NCBI RefSeq assembly: GCF_003589595.1
Contig: NW_020654748.1
Coordinates: forward strand, 3,519,565-3,583,564
Reading direction: 5' to 3'
From: Hyposmocoma kahamanoa
Taxonomy: Eukaryota; Arthropoda; Insecta; Lepidoptera; Cosmopterigidae
DNA: 64,000 bases
In this document: positions 24,101 to 49,164 of the stretch, piece after piece
How positions within the stretch are numbered: position 1 is the stretch's first letter
Layout: the number at the start of each line of letters is the position of its first letter
Translations under genes and position numbers: made by a program
Notes under the pieces: model-generated
Database searches by the model: none
The model's input: the letters and a program-made list of their open reading frames with translations, nothing else
Told to the model about the DNA's origin: nothing

Positions 24101-25411
24101 CTCATCATTCATGACAGTGACTTGTGGTTACTTGTCTGCACTGAAGTCTTTTTATGCGTAAGTTGATGAGGATGCTTTAAAATTAGAGTTAAACAGGACC
24201 ATGGAGTATACAACCAGAAATAGAGACGAAATGTCATTTAATTTGTTTGAAAATTATTCTGCCATATCATAACTGTGACAACTGCGCTCCGATTGGCCAG
24301 CCCGAGTTCGAAACAATAGACGGATGTCGTCAATGGGTGTCGTCAACTGTTTCATTTCAAAAAGAAATGAAACATTTGACGACACCCATTGATATACTGG
24401 ACAAAAATTGCAAAATTACATATTTAATATTTAATTACCGATGAAATGTGATTCCGTTTGTTTTGGAATTAGATGTTTTGCTGTTTTTCCCACACCACCG
24501 AATAGAACAGCACGGCATTGTTAGAGATATTATCTTTACAATAAATACAGAATATTTTTTGAAATATACGGAGACGTACACACAGGTCAGTAGTTGGCCT
24601 GTCTATGTTTCAGTGCAAACGGTAGTTGACATTTAAGAGAGCTGTATCGCTAATGTGTTACCAGGAATATATGGCCCTTATTTCGTCTCTATTTCTGTAT
24701 ACTTACTCAATGAACAGGACGCATAATCGCTAGATCTGAAGAACGAAGTGTCGAGAAACAGTTCATTCACGAGTTTTGACTGCGCGCGCACTCGTGGTTT
24801 AAAAATTTCGAACTAATACGGCAGATTATTAAAGTAAAAAAATAAAAACGAAAAAAATCAAATAACTTTCTAACGAATGAACTTACAGCGTTGCTGATAA
24901 CTTTAAAATGTGTGTTATTTATGTTTTTTTAAATTTAGGTCAAAAAACAAAATTAGGGTTTATAACACACACTGAGCTGCTTGTAATCAATTCATTAACA
25001 ATAGACAACAGTCACGCCAATCGTGAAGGCTTTTTCTTCAACGGCAATTAAATACCTGTCAGAATATAACTTATCTTTGTCTCTAAAGGCGTATCGTTTA
25101 CCACCAGGCGCAAGCCGTGTTAGTCCCGTCACTTGTCCAAAAAAAATAATTGTGGTCGCTTCTACAAAATATGTATGCCGTAAAACGTTATAGATAAATT
25201 ATAATTTTATACTTTTCAGAGCCGTGGCGAACACCCAGTAACAGAAACAGAAGCGACAGCCCTTGCAAGTAAGATAAACGCGGTGTATGTAGAAACGTCG
25301 TCCAAAACAAGAAAACAACTGAAGGACGCGTTCGACGCCGCTATTCTCGCTGGCCTACCAGTCATACAGAACAAGAAATCATTATGGAAAAAACTGTTTT
25401 GTATTAGTTAG
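15106..25411 (+). CDS. RhoU: RhoU/RhoV-like small GTPase (3' exons)
   Basis: Rho-family GTPase, C-terminal 149 residues, from exons 15106-15164, 23875-24075 and 25220-25411. The exons join in frame with GT-AG introns of 8.7 and 1.1 kb. The product would be a membrane-associated switch controlling actin and adhesion. Visible motifs are DTAGQ (G3, with the catalytic Gln), LRELCYPGTDV of switch II, LVGTQSDL (the G4 box in the TQxD form typical of RhoU/RhoV) and ETSSK (G5). The C-terminus ends SLWKKLFCIS and is not a CAAX box. In vertebrate RhoU/RhoV a W-K-K…C-C tail is palmitoylated, and this tail resembles it. The P-loop/switch I part (about 45 or more residues) must lie upstream; I could not find it in 1-15105. 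RhoU/V assignment is probable; Rho family is near certain. Confidence 0.85.
16038..16169. mobile_element. Foldback MITE with 33-bp arms
   Basis: The arms ttgaaaggcaaaatgggata(agcgacacttt) and its reverse complement enclose about 65 bp. The inner part contains a second hairpin, accgttagaatcag … ctgattccaacggt (16088-16126). No clear target duplication. It lies in the first visible RhoU-like intron. Confidence 0.85.
16280..16351 (+). mobile_element. SINE-B 5' part cut by gap
   Basis: tttcatagatttctcac followed by gcgctatgtaaaggtctgca matches the 5' part of the tRNA-like SINE at 55075-55312. It is interrupted by the assembly gap, which suggests repeat-induced assembly failure. Confidence 0.55.
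16352..16751. other. Assembly gap, 400 N
   Basis: A run of exactly 400 N. It lies within the RhoU-like intron. Frames running through it are artefacts. Confidence 1.
17228..17560 (+). mobile_element. Non-LTR reverse transcriptase 3' remnant
   Basis: The + strand frames read SLCVFYRLYNEECSEECF, then SRFHHRISRQMSRVHPH, and after a stop and frame shift WNDLPLEVLPLRYDMGFFKK. This is the C-terminal end of the same CR1/jockey-type ORF family as 49165-49857. It is decayed by an in-frame stop and at least one frameshift. Confidence 0.75.
17938..18110. mobile_element. Harbinger-like MITE H1, copy 1
   Basis: A 173-bp foldback element starting gggtcgtattccagaactc and ending gagttcggaaacgaccc, flanked by TTA on both sides (17935-17937 and 18111-18113). 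Inner arms repeat ctcaagtcaggacttgag. The TIR starting GGG and the TNA target duplication fit PIF/Harbinger-derived MITEs. Confidence 0.9.
18123..18190. repeat. Foldback repeat F fragment
   Basis: cttaggttttcgcgattgtt, acacatag and aaatgaaactattttttcgg match one arm of the F copy at 27866. The other arm is not visible. Confidence 0.6.
18561..18861. mobile_element. hAT-like MITE, copy 1 (301 bp)
   Basis: The termini are cattgacttacaattatatg and tttatttgtaagtcaatg, flanked by an exact 8-bp duplication GCTCCGTA (18553-18560 and 18862-18869). An 8-bp duplication is the hallmark of hAT elements. There is no coding capacity, so it is non-autonomous. Confidence 0.92.
18870..19451. other. Intronic AT-rich sequence
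   Basis: Part of the long RhoU-like intron. No exon or well-defined repeat recognised. Confidence 0.4.
19452..19683 (+). mobile_element. SINE-B (tRNA-like) copy
   Basis: It has tttcatagatttctcac at its start, a ggttcgttccgtag block, a B-box-like caggttcgatcccgcc and a tail gattataacaaactagtaga. The B-box match suggests a tRNA-derived Pol III promoter. Confidence 0.65.
20026..20187 (+). mobile_element. SINE-A copy, 5' part (split)
   Basis: The SINE-A 5' half, truncated at its start, runs to ccattcaaag, where repeat X interrupts it. The remaining 3' half resumes at 20598. Confidence 0.75.
20188..20597. repeat. Repeat X, copy 2, carrying an H1 MITE
   Basis: This is 242 bp once the 165-bp MITE and one TAA duplicate are removed, against 241 bp in copy 1 at 8551. 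It sits inside a SINE-A between aaag and ctctgagtgg. Confidence 0.9.
20308..20472. mobile_element. Harbinger-like MITE H1, copy 2
   Basis: 165 bp from gagtcgtattctagaactc to gagttctagaatacgaccc, flanked by TAA (20305-20307 and 20473-20475). The unfilled version gagac-TAA-gacaaaa is present at 8667-8680, so boundaries and duplication are certain. Confidence 0.95.
20598..20686 (+). mobile_element. SINE-A copy, 3' part
   Basis: It resumes with ctctgagtggcactgcaact and ends gtcccgtcacttgatattat. It is the 3' half of the SINE interrupted at 20188. Confidence 0.8.
20687..21604. other. Intronic sequence
   Basis: No exon recognised. 21100-21360 is less AT-rich, with several gcgcgtcgc-type stretches and repeated gagtctaagg-like motifs, but has no conserved reading frame. 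Confidence 0.4.
21605..21857 (+). mobile_element. SINE-A copy
   Basis: It runs from tgtagcagtagagatcc to cacttggtattataataatt, with internal deletions relative to the full element. It lies in the RhoU-like intron. Confidence 0.75.
21877..22402 (-). repeat. Repeat G, diverged long copy
   Basis: Ends aaaaaaaccgacttcgaaag and cgagaacctcctttttttc match the family termini. The ccctacccttagatgtggaa and gaggtaccctctttacaac blocks are recognisable, but the middle part is unrelated to other copies. Confidence 0.65.
23063..23220 (+). mobile_element. SINE-B (tRNA-like) copy
   Basis: It has ataggttcgttccgtag, a B-box-like ctggttcgaatccagcc and the tail gataattataacaaatcag. It is preceded by a small ttcggttggatacgaaccga hairpin. 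Confidence 0.65.
23875..24075 (+). CDS. RhoU: RhoU-like exon with switch II and G4 box
   Basis: The acceptor is tttcatgttccag and the donor is taaga|gtaagt. 67 codons in phase 0 start DSMSELRELCYPGTDV and contain FSVVRPETF, WTKAV and LVGTQSDL. It is clearly less AT-rich than the flanking intron. The residues after DTAGQ (DSMSEL) differ from the usual DEFDKL-type stretch of RhoU/RhoV. Confidence 0.92.
24205..24703. mobile_element. 500-bp foldback element in RhoU-like intron
   Basis: The outer arms agtatacaaccagaaatag(agacgaaat) and its reverse complement at 24680-24703 match with a 3-base indel. Near the left third lies a second hairpin at 24330-24392. No target duplication was certain. Confidence 0.7.
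24330..24392. repeat. 29-bp-arm hairpin
   Basis: tcaatgggtgtcgtcaactg(tttcatttc) pairs with gaaatgaaacatttgacgac(acccattga) across a 5-base loop, with one mismatched position. Confidence 0.92.
25085..25148 (+). mobile_element. SINE-A 3' fragment
   Basis: Only the terminal part is present: ggcgtatcgtttaccaccag through gtcccgtcacttg, then an A-rich tail. It lies 70 bp before the last RhoU-like exon. Confidence 0.65.
25220..25411 (+). CDS. RhoU: RhoU-like last exon with G5 box and tail
   Basis: The acceptor is tatacttttcag. 63 codons then TAG. It contains PVTETEATALASKIN, YVETSSKTRKQLKDAFDAAI and the tail KKSLWKKLFCIS. Cys is third from the end, so there is no prenylation box. A possible ATTAAA poly(A) signal lies at 25798-25803. 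Confidence 0.92.
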   Translation, partial: SRGEHPVTETEATALASKINAVYVETSSKTRKQLKDAFDAAILAGLPVIQNKKSLWKKLFCIS

Positions 25412-25811
25412 GATTTTGATATGAAAACTTAACTTAGCTTTAAAACAGCTTCAATGGACTCAAGGAATTGAGTGATAGCGACGTCACAAAAGTAGCTGTA
25501 GGTCTGTCATAGATTTGTGATGCAAATATCGGACAGGACTACCGAAATCTACTTCGGAAGGGTTGTATTACATTCTGACAGACAAACCCACCCTAAGTAA
25601 TTGACCTCTATATAGTAGCGCATGAGATTGCAATCTGATTTCGTAAGTGGTTTGACCATTGTTTAGGTACAATATAAGAAAATATTTTTCGGAAAGTTGG
25701 CACGTATTCTGAAAAATTTCTTTTTTGTAATGAATTTATAATAATGATGTATTACGTCTTTTTTTAAGAATTCCTGTGGTTCTATTGATGGTTATTTATT
25801 AAAATTTAAAA
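25412..25811. other. RhoU-like 3' UTR region
   Basis: AT-rich sequence following the stop codon, with a candidate ATTAAA signal at 25798. There is no further open frame. Confidence 0.4.
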
Positions 25812-26475
25812 ATACTACTTTTTCACCTCACTAGCTCGGAAAGAATTTCTTTCTCATTACAAATCTGCGCGCAAAAATGTTTTTTTTACGCTAGCGTGGA
25901 AAAGGTTTTTGAAATTCGAACTTGACGATGGACTGTGGTGCACCTATTTCTTTCGATGAAAAAAAGTAATGACACATTCAACTACGCGATTTGTCGTACA
26001 TTACTAAAATTTATGCATTGACTTACAATTATATGGACGTCGGGTCCGCGCTAAAAAGTGTCCGCACTTGTAAGGCGCTAAAATCGTATACAGAGCGCGA
26101 CACTCCGCTTTAGTCTTCATTTGTTCTACTGACAGCGCGATACTGCGATGACATTACGATTTAAATTTCGAATAGGTTGACTTGGGACATTTTTTTCGTG
26201 GTTTTTGTATTAGACCCGTCGTCCATTTATTTGTAAGTCAATGAATTTATGTAATATAAATCCGTTGGTATATTTCATTCTTATTATTGTCGACATTAAA
26301 TTAACAGCGATAACTAATCTCACACACACATAGTTCAACTGTTCTTTCATCTACCATTTTTCTCGTTATAGTGAGGTGAATAGTGGTGTGTTTCACTCGG
26401 CAGCAAAGTTGTTTTGCGTCTCGTGACTTGAAACCCTCGCTACGCTCAGGATTCTATTTTTGAGCCACGAGTGAA
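25812..26475 (+). repeat. Dispersed repeat B, copy 2
   Basis: This is the reverse complement of 7038-7410 plus the inserted hAT-like MITE. Matches include cacctcactagctcggaaag, gacgatggactgtggtgcac and gaaaccctcgctacgctcag. Confidence 0.8.
26016..26243. mobile_element. hAT-like MITE, copy 2 (228 bp)
   Basis: It has the same termini as the 18561 copy (cattgacttacaattatatg / atttgtaagtcaatg) and an exact 8-bp duplication AATTTATG (26008-26015, 26244-26251). It is an internal deletion relative to copy 1 and is inserted in repeat B. Confidence 0.93.
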
Positions 26476-27004
26476 GCGAGTACACCTTCGCTTGCTCATG
26501 TTTCAATACAAGCACTTACCACAAACAACAACTTTGCAGCCTTGAATAACAAATAACTATTCCGGAGCTACTGGAAGCCGTGTACATACAGGCTGAAGAA
26601 ATATTATATATTCAGACATTTCAAATGTATAAATCTCCCGCCCAATGTGATATACTTCACAACACGTGCCTCATGGTTTGAACGATGATTTTTATTACCT
26701 ATAAGTGTGGAAAGGAATATTTTGCGATGGAGAGAGTTACGATGGTAACACTAGCAGTTCAAATAGAAAATAAATATTTTGTTGAACCTAAATAATTACG
26801 TGAAGTTATCGAAAAGTTACTTATTCTAATATTGTAAGTGTATTTTTGAATTTGTACAGTTACTAATAGTTATTACATAGTCGTTTAATGGTACGCACAG
26901 TCACGCATTATAGTATACAAATTTATGTAGCTATGCTTCCCCAGTATTATAAAAACACTGACACAAGAACGATTACCATATTCAATCTTACATCGCCTGT
27001 TTAA
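26476..27004. other. Non-genic stretch
   Basis: No exon recognised. AT-rich intergenic sequence between the RhoU-like gene and POLE4. Confidence 0.4.
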
Positions 27005-27214
27005 AGGTAAAACCACGTAAGTGATATTTTCCACAAAAAGTCTTTATTTAGCTGTAGCTATGCTATGGTAAGAAAATCACTATCTTTCTGCAACTCAATA
27101 ACAAAAAGCTATAAACTTAATAAGAGTTTTATCTGCAGAAAGATGGCGAATTTCTGACAACTGCTATATAATTTGGAGATTTTTCGTGGAAAATGTCATT
27201 ATGTGGTTTTACCT
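27005..27214. mobile_element. piggyBac-like MITE (210 bp)
   Basis: It starts aggtaaaaccacgtaagtga and ends tcattatgtggttttacct. Both sides carry TTAA (27001-27004 and 27215-27218). A TTAA target is diagnostic for piggyBac-type transposition. There is no coding sequence. Confidence 0.85.
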
Positions 27215-27865
27215 TTAAGCAAACGATATGCAGTTTTTAAAACTGGGACACTGTATACATTGGCTTTTGACTGTGCGTACAGTTATCGTAAACTAAATGT
27301 ATGTATATAAGGTGTCTGCGTATATTAATATACTGTTTTGATACTCAACATGAACTGATAATTATATTTTATTACAACAATAACTGAGTATTCTTACTGA
27401 CCTATTTACCTTCTTAAATAGTAAAATTATGAAATAATAACTCTTTGCTGCAATGCCCCAGAACCCAATCTTGATACGTAAATGGGTGGATATAAAAATC
27501 TTACAATGGTCTAATATCTTTCTTTAAGAAGAGATCTATACTCGAGCATGTACGGGTTTTAAACACTACAATTAATATAATTTTGGTGAATTTTTACGGC
27601 CGATTTTTTGTCTTCCTCTCCTTATCTTCTGATTCGGTACCACGCAGTATGTTTTTTTTAACATTAATTTTAACAGTTGTTGTCAATTCATTGTTCATTC
27701 CCTAATTATATTCTTCCTTCATCGGGAGGTATAGGTACGTCTAATAACCCTCTTCCCCTTTCGGTCATTGCGTCTACATTCCAAAAAAAAACTTAAGTTC
27801 TTTAAATATAAAATCGCAGGAATAGTGCAAACCAGACTAGAAATAACTAAAATAATCTCATATCG

Positions 27866-28071
27866 GGTTCTTAGGTTTTCGCAATTGTTACACAGGAAAT
27901 GAAACTGTTTTTCCGGATTTAACTCGCGAACCGACAGACCAACCGTCACCAGATAGACACAGAGTTAACCGTGACCATGGAACCTGTAAAGGGCCCGAAA
28001 CGTCGTCGGTTTGTTTGAAAAAACAAATATACGCGATTTAAATCCGGAAAAACAGTTTCATTTCCTATAAA
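27866..28071. repeat. Foldback repeat F, best-preserved copy
   Basis: The arms aggaaatgaaactgtttttc(cggattta) and tccggaaaaacagtttcatt(tcct) enclose a gtgaccatggaacctgtaaa core with gggcccgaaacgtcg. The right arm runs into a repeat G copy without a clear break. Confidence 0.8.
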
Positions 28072-28595
28072 ATAATCTCAGTACAGAGTACTAAAAAACC
28101 GACCTCAAAAGTACGTGGAATTACATCCATTTGCCAAGTTTTATTAAAATGTCCCCTAGTTCGCCACTATACAGGACTTGACACAGGAGATAATAAAAAT
28201 CGGTTCTAACTACTCAAAATATATTGAGAGAAAAACGCCTTGAAGATGAGAATAGCAAAACCAACCATTAAAATAATTGCTCCTTAAGTAAATAAGCGTG
28301 ATCAGCCACCCTTAGGGTCGTATTCTAGAACTCTACTCAACGCTCAAGTCAGGATTTGAGTATGGTTTATAGCACTCGAAATCATACTCAAGTCACTTCC
28401 ATTAGGGTCGTATTTCCAGTACTTGAAATCATACTCAGATCCTGACTTGAGCAGGACCTATGGAGGTACCCTCTTTCCAACAAAAAAATCATGAAAATCG
28501 GTTTACAAATACCGGACTTATCGCGTAACATACATACAAAAAAAAATATACAGTCCAATTGAGAAGCTCCTCCTTTTTTGAAGTTGGTTAAAAAA
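28072..28595 (-). repeat. Repeat G copy split by an H1 MITE
   Basis: It runs from agagtactaaaaaaccgacc to ctcctccttttttgaagttg. The block between ccaccctta and gacctatggaggtaccc is replaced by MITE sequence, deleting about 30 bp of the repeat. Confidence 0.85.
28315..28453. mobile_element. Harbinger-like MITE H1, copy 3 (right end lost)
   Basis: It starts gggtcgtattctagaactc immediately after TTA in a repeat G copy. The right terminus is missing, with the break in ctgacttgagcag. Confidence 0.85.
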
Positions 28596-29500
28596 TAAAC
28601 AAAACGACTTCTAAAAATATTAGTAGATGAAGCTAAAGGTCCCGAATGAAGCCACCCTAATAATCAGAACTTGTTTGGCATAACTATCTAAGTTCAATCA
28701 AAATCAGTTAAAATACTCACGAAAAATATCCTTTTTTTTTCTAATTTTTTTCTTCTAATCTTCTTTTTCTAATCTTTTTTTGAAAGCATATTTGTTATTT
28801 AATTTACTACTTACTACTACAATATTTATCGCACGTTGAAACCAATAACGTTATTAATCGAAAATCTCAACTTCCGGGAAATGGCCATTCAAGTTTCTGA
28901 AGTAGGTAAGTTTAGATTCGAAATACCTCCTCTAAAACGTCTTCAAAACCTTTGATTTATTCAAATCTGCCCCGATGGTTACTTTACAAAATAACAAACA
29001 TTTTTAATGCGTAAAAACACTCAATGATTGCAAGTTAGCAATAAAACAATCCATACGACACGCAAAGTTCACCGTTCACCAAAATTCTTCCAGTATTATT
29101 CTTACAACTATTTTTGAGAATGTTTACTTTTCGACGCGGAAAATTTTTCCGAAAATATTTCTAAATAATTGGAAAAAAAGCATTGACTGAATGATTGAAA
29201 GACTCATATTATGTTCTACGTTTCAAACACCTTTTGAAGTTTTATTACGTGAATTACAAAAAATTAAATAGTATAGGTAGCTAAAAGCAAGTTAGAGAAA
29301 ACGAGATTTAAAATATATGGACAAAAATGGAAATTTTCCATTTATATATATATTAATCCACATATATATATATATTAATCTAAATCTAAAAGGAAGAATA
29401 TCTTTTTGGAAATTAAAAAAATGTATTTTGCAAATAAGTTTTTGACAAATGGATATTTTTTCATGACCCAACATTAGTCTAGTCTACGTGAAGCGTAATC
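28596..29500. other. AT-rich stretch upstream of POLE4
   Basis: No exon recognised. It contains a ctaatcttctttttctaatc direct repeat near 28740-28780 and an atatat-rich segment at 29340-29375. Confidence 0.4.
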
Positions 29501-29650
29501 GTCGTCTGACAGCTGTCATTTTGACAACAGAAAGCAGCCGGTCGATTGCGCGCGGACGCGGTAAAATAACCAAACGGCGAAATGAGATGGTTTTTCTGAA
29601 GAGTATATTATTTTATTGAATGCAAAAGAATACATTTGAGTTGTTCAAAC
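29501..29650 (+). promoter_or_regulatory. Putative POLE4 promoter/5' leader
   Basis: A locally GC-rich patch immediately before the POLE4 start, unlike the AT-rich DNA on both sides. It includes the 12-bp palindrome tgacagctgtca (29507-29518, an E-box CAGCTG core), gattgcgcgcggacgcgg and aaacggcgaaatg. No TATA box. The transcription start is not known. Confidence 0.35.
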
Positions 29651-29965
29651 ATGGCTGAAGAAAATCATTACAGCGATATCAATATATCGGACGTCGTTGA
29701 AGATACGGAGCACTATATTGATTCGGAACAAGCCAACACAGAAATTATGGAATTTGATACCGAAACACACACAGAAATGGATTCAGAGGTAATAAATAGT
29801 GAGGAACAGAATGTTGGGGAGAAGAAACCTCACAACCAAACGCCCAAAAGTGAGACCGTAAAGAGTACACGCCTCCCAATAGCGAGGATACGAAACATCA
29901 TGAAAATGGATCCTGACGTAAATATTGTACATCAGGACGCGGTGTTTTTAGTGACTAAAGCTACA
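29651..29965 (+). CDS. POLE4: POLE4 exon 1
   Basis: 105 codons from MAEENHYSD to VTKAT. It carries the acidic tail and the first half of the histone fold (alpha 1 and the start of alpha 2). Confidence 0.9.
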
Positions 29966-31472
29966 GTAAGTTTGTCTTTTAATTAACACTTAAAAAGTTA
30001 TGCTATAGTCAATTTATTTTGCAAATTTTCAATTTCTGTTTCAATTTAATATAACAGTCATTCGACTATAAGACTGTAGCTATTATTTGATGTAAAATTA
30101 AATCAATTTAAAGTTTTTACCATTAGAGCAATAGAGGCTCTAATTATAATTAGTACCTATTGAAGTAAAGTAAAAATCTACTAAGATCTTTTTTTGAGAA
30201 ATATATGGGTTGGTTTTGTAACAATGGTAGTCATGTATCTAAAAAATGTCTATTCACTCTAGTTAGATCGTAGGTTCTCCTCACAGCGAAGTCTATCACC
30301 GAAATTCACTAGTCAAATTCTGAGTAATAAATTGTGTCTTCCTTAACCCTTCACGCATTCTAGACACATCCAGTGTCCCTAAAGCTTTGGATTATAACTT
30401 AAAATTTTTTTAAAGTAATGGATGAAAACATACAAGCTGGTTACAGATACTGTATGCCTTTAGGATGCTAGTATTTTTTCTTTTTAATCATATCAATAGT
30501 ATACACTATAATTCTTGCCACAATGGCAAAACGTGAAAAAATGTGAAAGGTACGAGTTAAAGCAGAATCATCGATTGCATTGTTTGAGCTATAACATTTA
30601 GAAAAGAAGAAAACACCAGTCTTATATTTTATCATAAGTATCATGCATGACAGTTTTAATTTAATAGTAACTTGTGGATAATGATGTTGATTGTTCGCGT
30701 TCTATGTTAAAGAACTTCACAAAACTGTACAATTGTTTGTTATCCCTGAAAAATTAATATTAAGGTGATACAAATATAGATGTTTAATAATTTTTGATTG
30801 ATTTTGCCTGTGCTATCTATCGCTTGCCTCAACAATGAGGTAAATACCACAGGTAAATCTGCACAATATTGGAGAATATTAAAAACTTTGAAGTTAGATA
30901 GATAGACTAATACTATGATGGTGAAAGGTACAGATTAAATACAGCAAAACATGTGATTTTTGTCATAGAACATTTAATAGGCACTTACTGGGTGTATGCC
31001 AAACTTAAGAACTGTTTTGTCCAGAACATGCTCACAAAAAGTTTGTCTCATTTTGAGTTAAGTAGGTATATTTTAGTTGTTTTTCCCAATATTCTAACGA
31101 TAGTTGTATTGACATGTAGAAATTTAAATTTTATGTTTACCAATATAGCATAATTTTGAATTTTACATATTTTGAGTTACAACATTATTGTAATAGCAGT
31201 GTGATATAGTAAAATATTTACTTATTGAACCTTAGAGGTGATCCACACAAAGCAACATATTGTTTTACAGTTTGATACTGTTTAAATTTGAGGACACACT
31301 TTTCTTTCAGCAATATTTGTTTTTATTTCAGGAAATGTTCCTAGAAACAATGGCAAAGGAGATCTTCTCATATCTGCCCAAGAACAAAAAGACTATCAAC
31401 AAGAAAGAACTGGATTTAGTTATTAATAAAGTAGATTGTTTGTGCTTTTTAGAGGGTGCTATGGACTTCTAA
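29651..31472 (+). CDS. POLE4: DNA polymerase epsilon subunit 4 (histone fold)
   Basis: A complete 151-residue protein from exons 29651-29965 and 31332-31472, joined in phase 0 by a 1.37-kb intron (aca|gtaagt … ttatttcag|gaa). POLE4 pairs with POLE3 as a small histone-fold dimer of the replicative polymerase epsilon holoenzyme in the nucleus and helps with DNA binding and nucleosome handling. Residues 1-60 are acidic and S/T/E-rich. The histone fold covers about 74-148, with RLPIARIRNIMKMDPDVNIV, FLVTKATEMFLETMAKEIF and the family-typical C-terminal FLEGAMDF. I chose ATG 29651; it has no upstream in-frame ATG. The closest alternative, CHRAC1/NF-YC-type subunits, lacks the FLEG ending. The maltase is convergent downstream. 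Confidence 0.9.
29966..31331. other. POLE4 intron
   Basis: AT-rich, without SINE or MITE copies recognisable by the families used here. This is unusual for this window, where most introns of this size carry repeats. Confidence 0.7.
31332..31472 (+). CDS. POLE4: POLE4 exon 2
   Basis: 46 codons plus TAA: EMFLETMAKEIFSYLPKNKK onward to FLEGAMDF. It completes alpha 2 and carries alpha 3. An AATAAA overlaps the stop codon (31472-31477). Further AATAAA signals lie at 31718 and 31746. Confidence 0.92.
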   Translation, partial: EMFLETMAKEIFSYLPKNKKTINKKELDLVINKVDCLCFLEGAMDF

Positions 31473-31717
31473 ATAAAAGGTTTATTTAAATTATATTGAA
31501 AATGGTAGGAGTTATTGTCAATTTAGGCAACACCAGTTTTCCCTGAAACCCCATTTACACATCATGACTGTGTATGTTGGAATGCCACTATTTGTGCCAG
31601 TTGAAGATCGAATGATAAATGGAATGATGTTGTCCGAGATCTATTTCGTAGTTTCTGACTTTTAAATAATGCAATTAATTAACCTTTTTGAATGATTCAT
31701 ACAGAATTGTGTGTAAA

Positions 31718-31828
31718 AATAAAATATGCACAAAATATCTGTAAGAATAAATTTTATGAATAGGTTATTTTAAAAATAATACAAGATGCAAATTTAATCT
31801 ATTTATTTGATTTCCTATAGTTTTTATT
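31718..31828. promoter_or_regulatory. Facing poly(A) signals of POLE4 and maltase
   Basis: AATAAA on the + strand at 31718-31723 and 31746-31751 would serve POLE4. TTTATT at 31802-31807 and 31823-31828 reads AATAAA on the - strand and would serve the maltase. The two 3' ends would therefore abut or overlap slightly. Confidence 0.45.
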
Positions 31829-31918
31829 ATACCAAGTTAATTTCCATTTAAATTCAATTTGTTAAGTAAGTTTCTATTTTCTCATTATTTAAAAGAGACA
31901 TATAATTATATCTATATT

Positions 31919-48418
<16,500 letters not shown>

Positions 48419-48659
48419 CTACAGAGCAGAAATTTGGACCTTCACATTACAATGCATCCAAAAATCACGTTGGAGATTCTGAGCGTCAAAATAAAAAATA
48501 AAAACACAACAAATCCGAGGTCACACTAGGCTAACTAATATTATAATGTGAGGCATATCATTGCGCAACGAAATATATAATAATACAATAAAATTCTGTC
48601 TGAATCATTGTAAAAGTAATTAAACTCGAATTCTATTTTATTCCCATTCCATGGCGGCA

Positions 48660-48930
48660 ATAAACAAATAATAATTGGGATTTTTTTAATTCCATTTGTT
48701 ACCACTGGCAACTACTGGGATATTTTAAATCCCATTTGTCGCTAGTGGTAACAACAGACCTTTATATCACATTTGTCACCACCTGGTAACATAAGGGTTT
48801 TTCCCCCATTTGTCGCCAGTGGAAATCACCACTGGCAACAACCGATATTTTTTTTTCTCGTTTGTCACTATCTGGTAACATAATTATGGGTTTTTTTCCA
48901 TATGTCGCCAGTAGGCACAAAACCAGTGGT
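48660..48930. repeat. Degenerate tandem repeat 5' of maltase
   Basis: Five or so irregular units of about 50-60 bp built on tttttcccatttgtcgccag and tggtaacaac. It lies about 300 bp upstream of the maltase start codon. Confidence 0.75.
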
Positions 48931-48954
48931 GACGACTGAGACCAAGCGAGCCGA

Positions 48955-49150
48955 AGAGAACTAGAGAGGAGACCGAGGACCAGTACCAGAACCGTCAGAC
49001 TGCAGAAGGCTAGATTGCTGGACGATATAGTCATAGTAACCAGAAAAGCCTGGATGCAAATAGCCCAAGAGCGGAATGAGGTCTATAATCAGCAGTCGGT
49101 GTTAAAAGCTGAAGAGAAAATTAAATGTATACTTAAGAATCTATACAACT
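48955..49150 (+). mobile_element. Possible gag-like fragment
   Basis: The + strand translation contains LLDDIVIVTRKAWMQIAQER and QQSVLKAEEKIKCILKNLYN, a charged helical stretch like that at 34025. Its 3' end overlaps repeat S. A retroelement origin is inference. Confidence 0.25.
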
Positions 49151-49164
49151 TCAAATGGCTTTGG

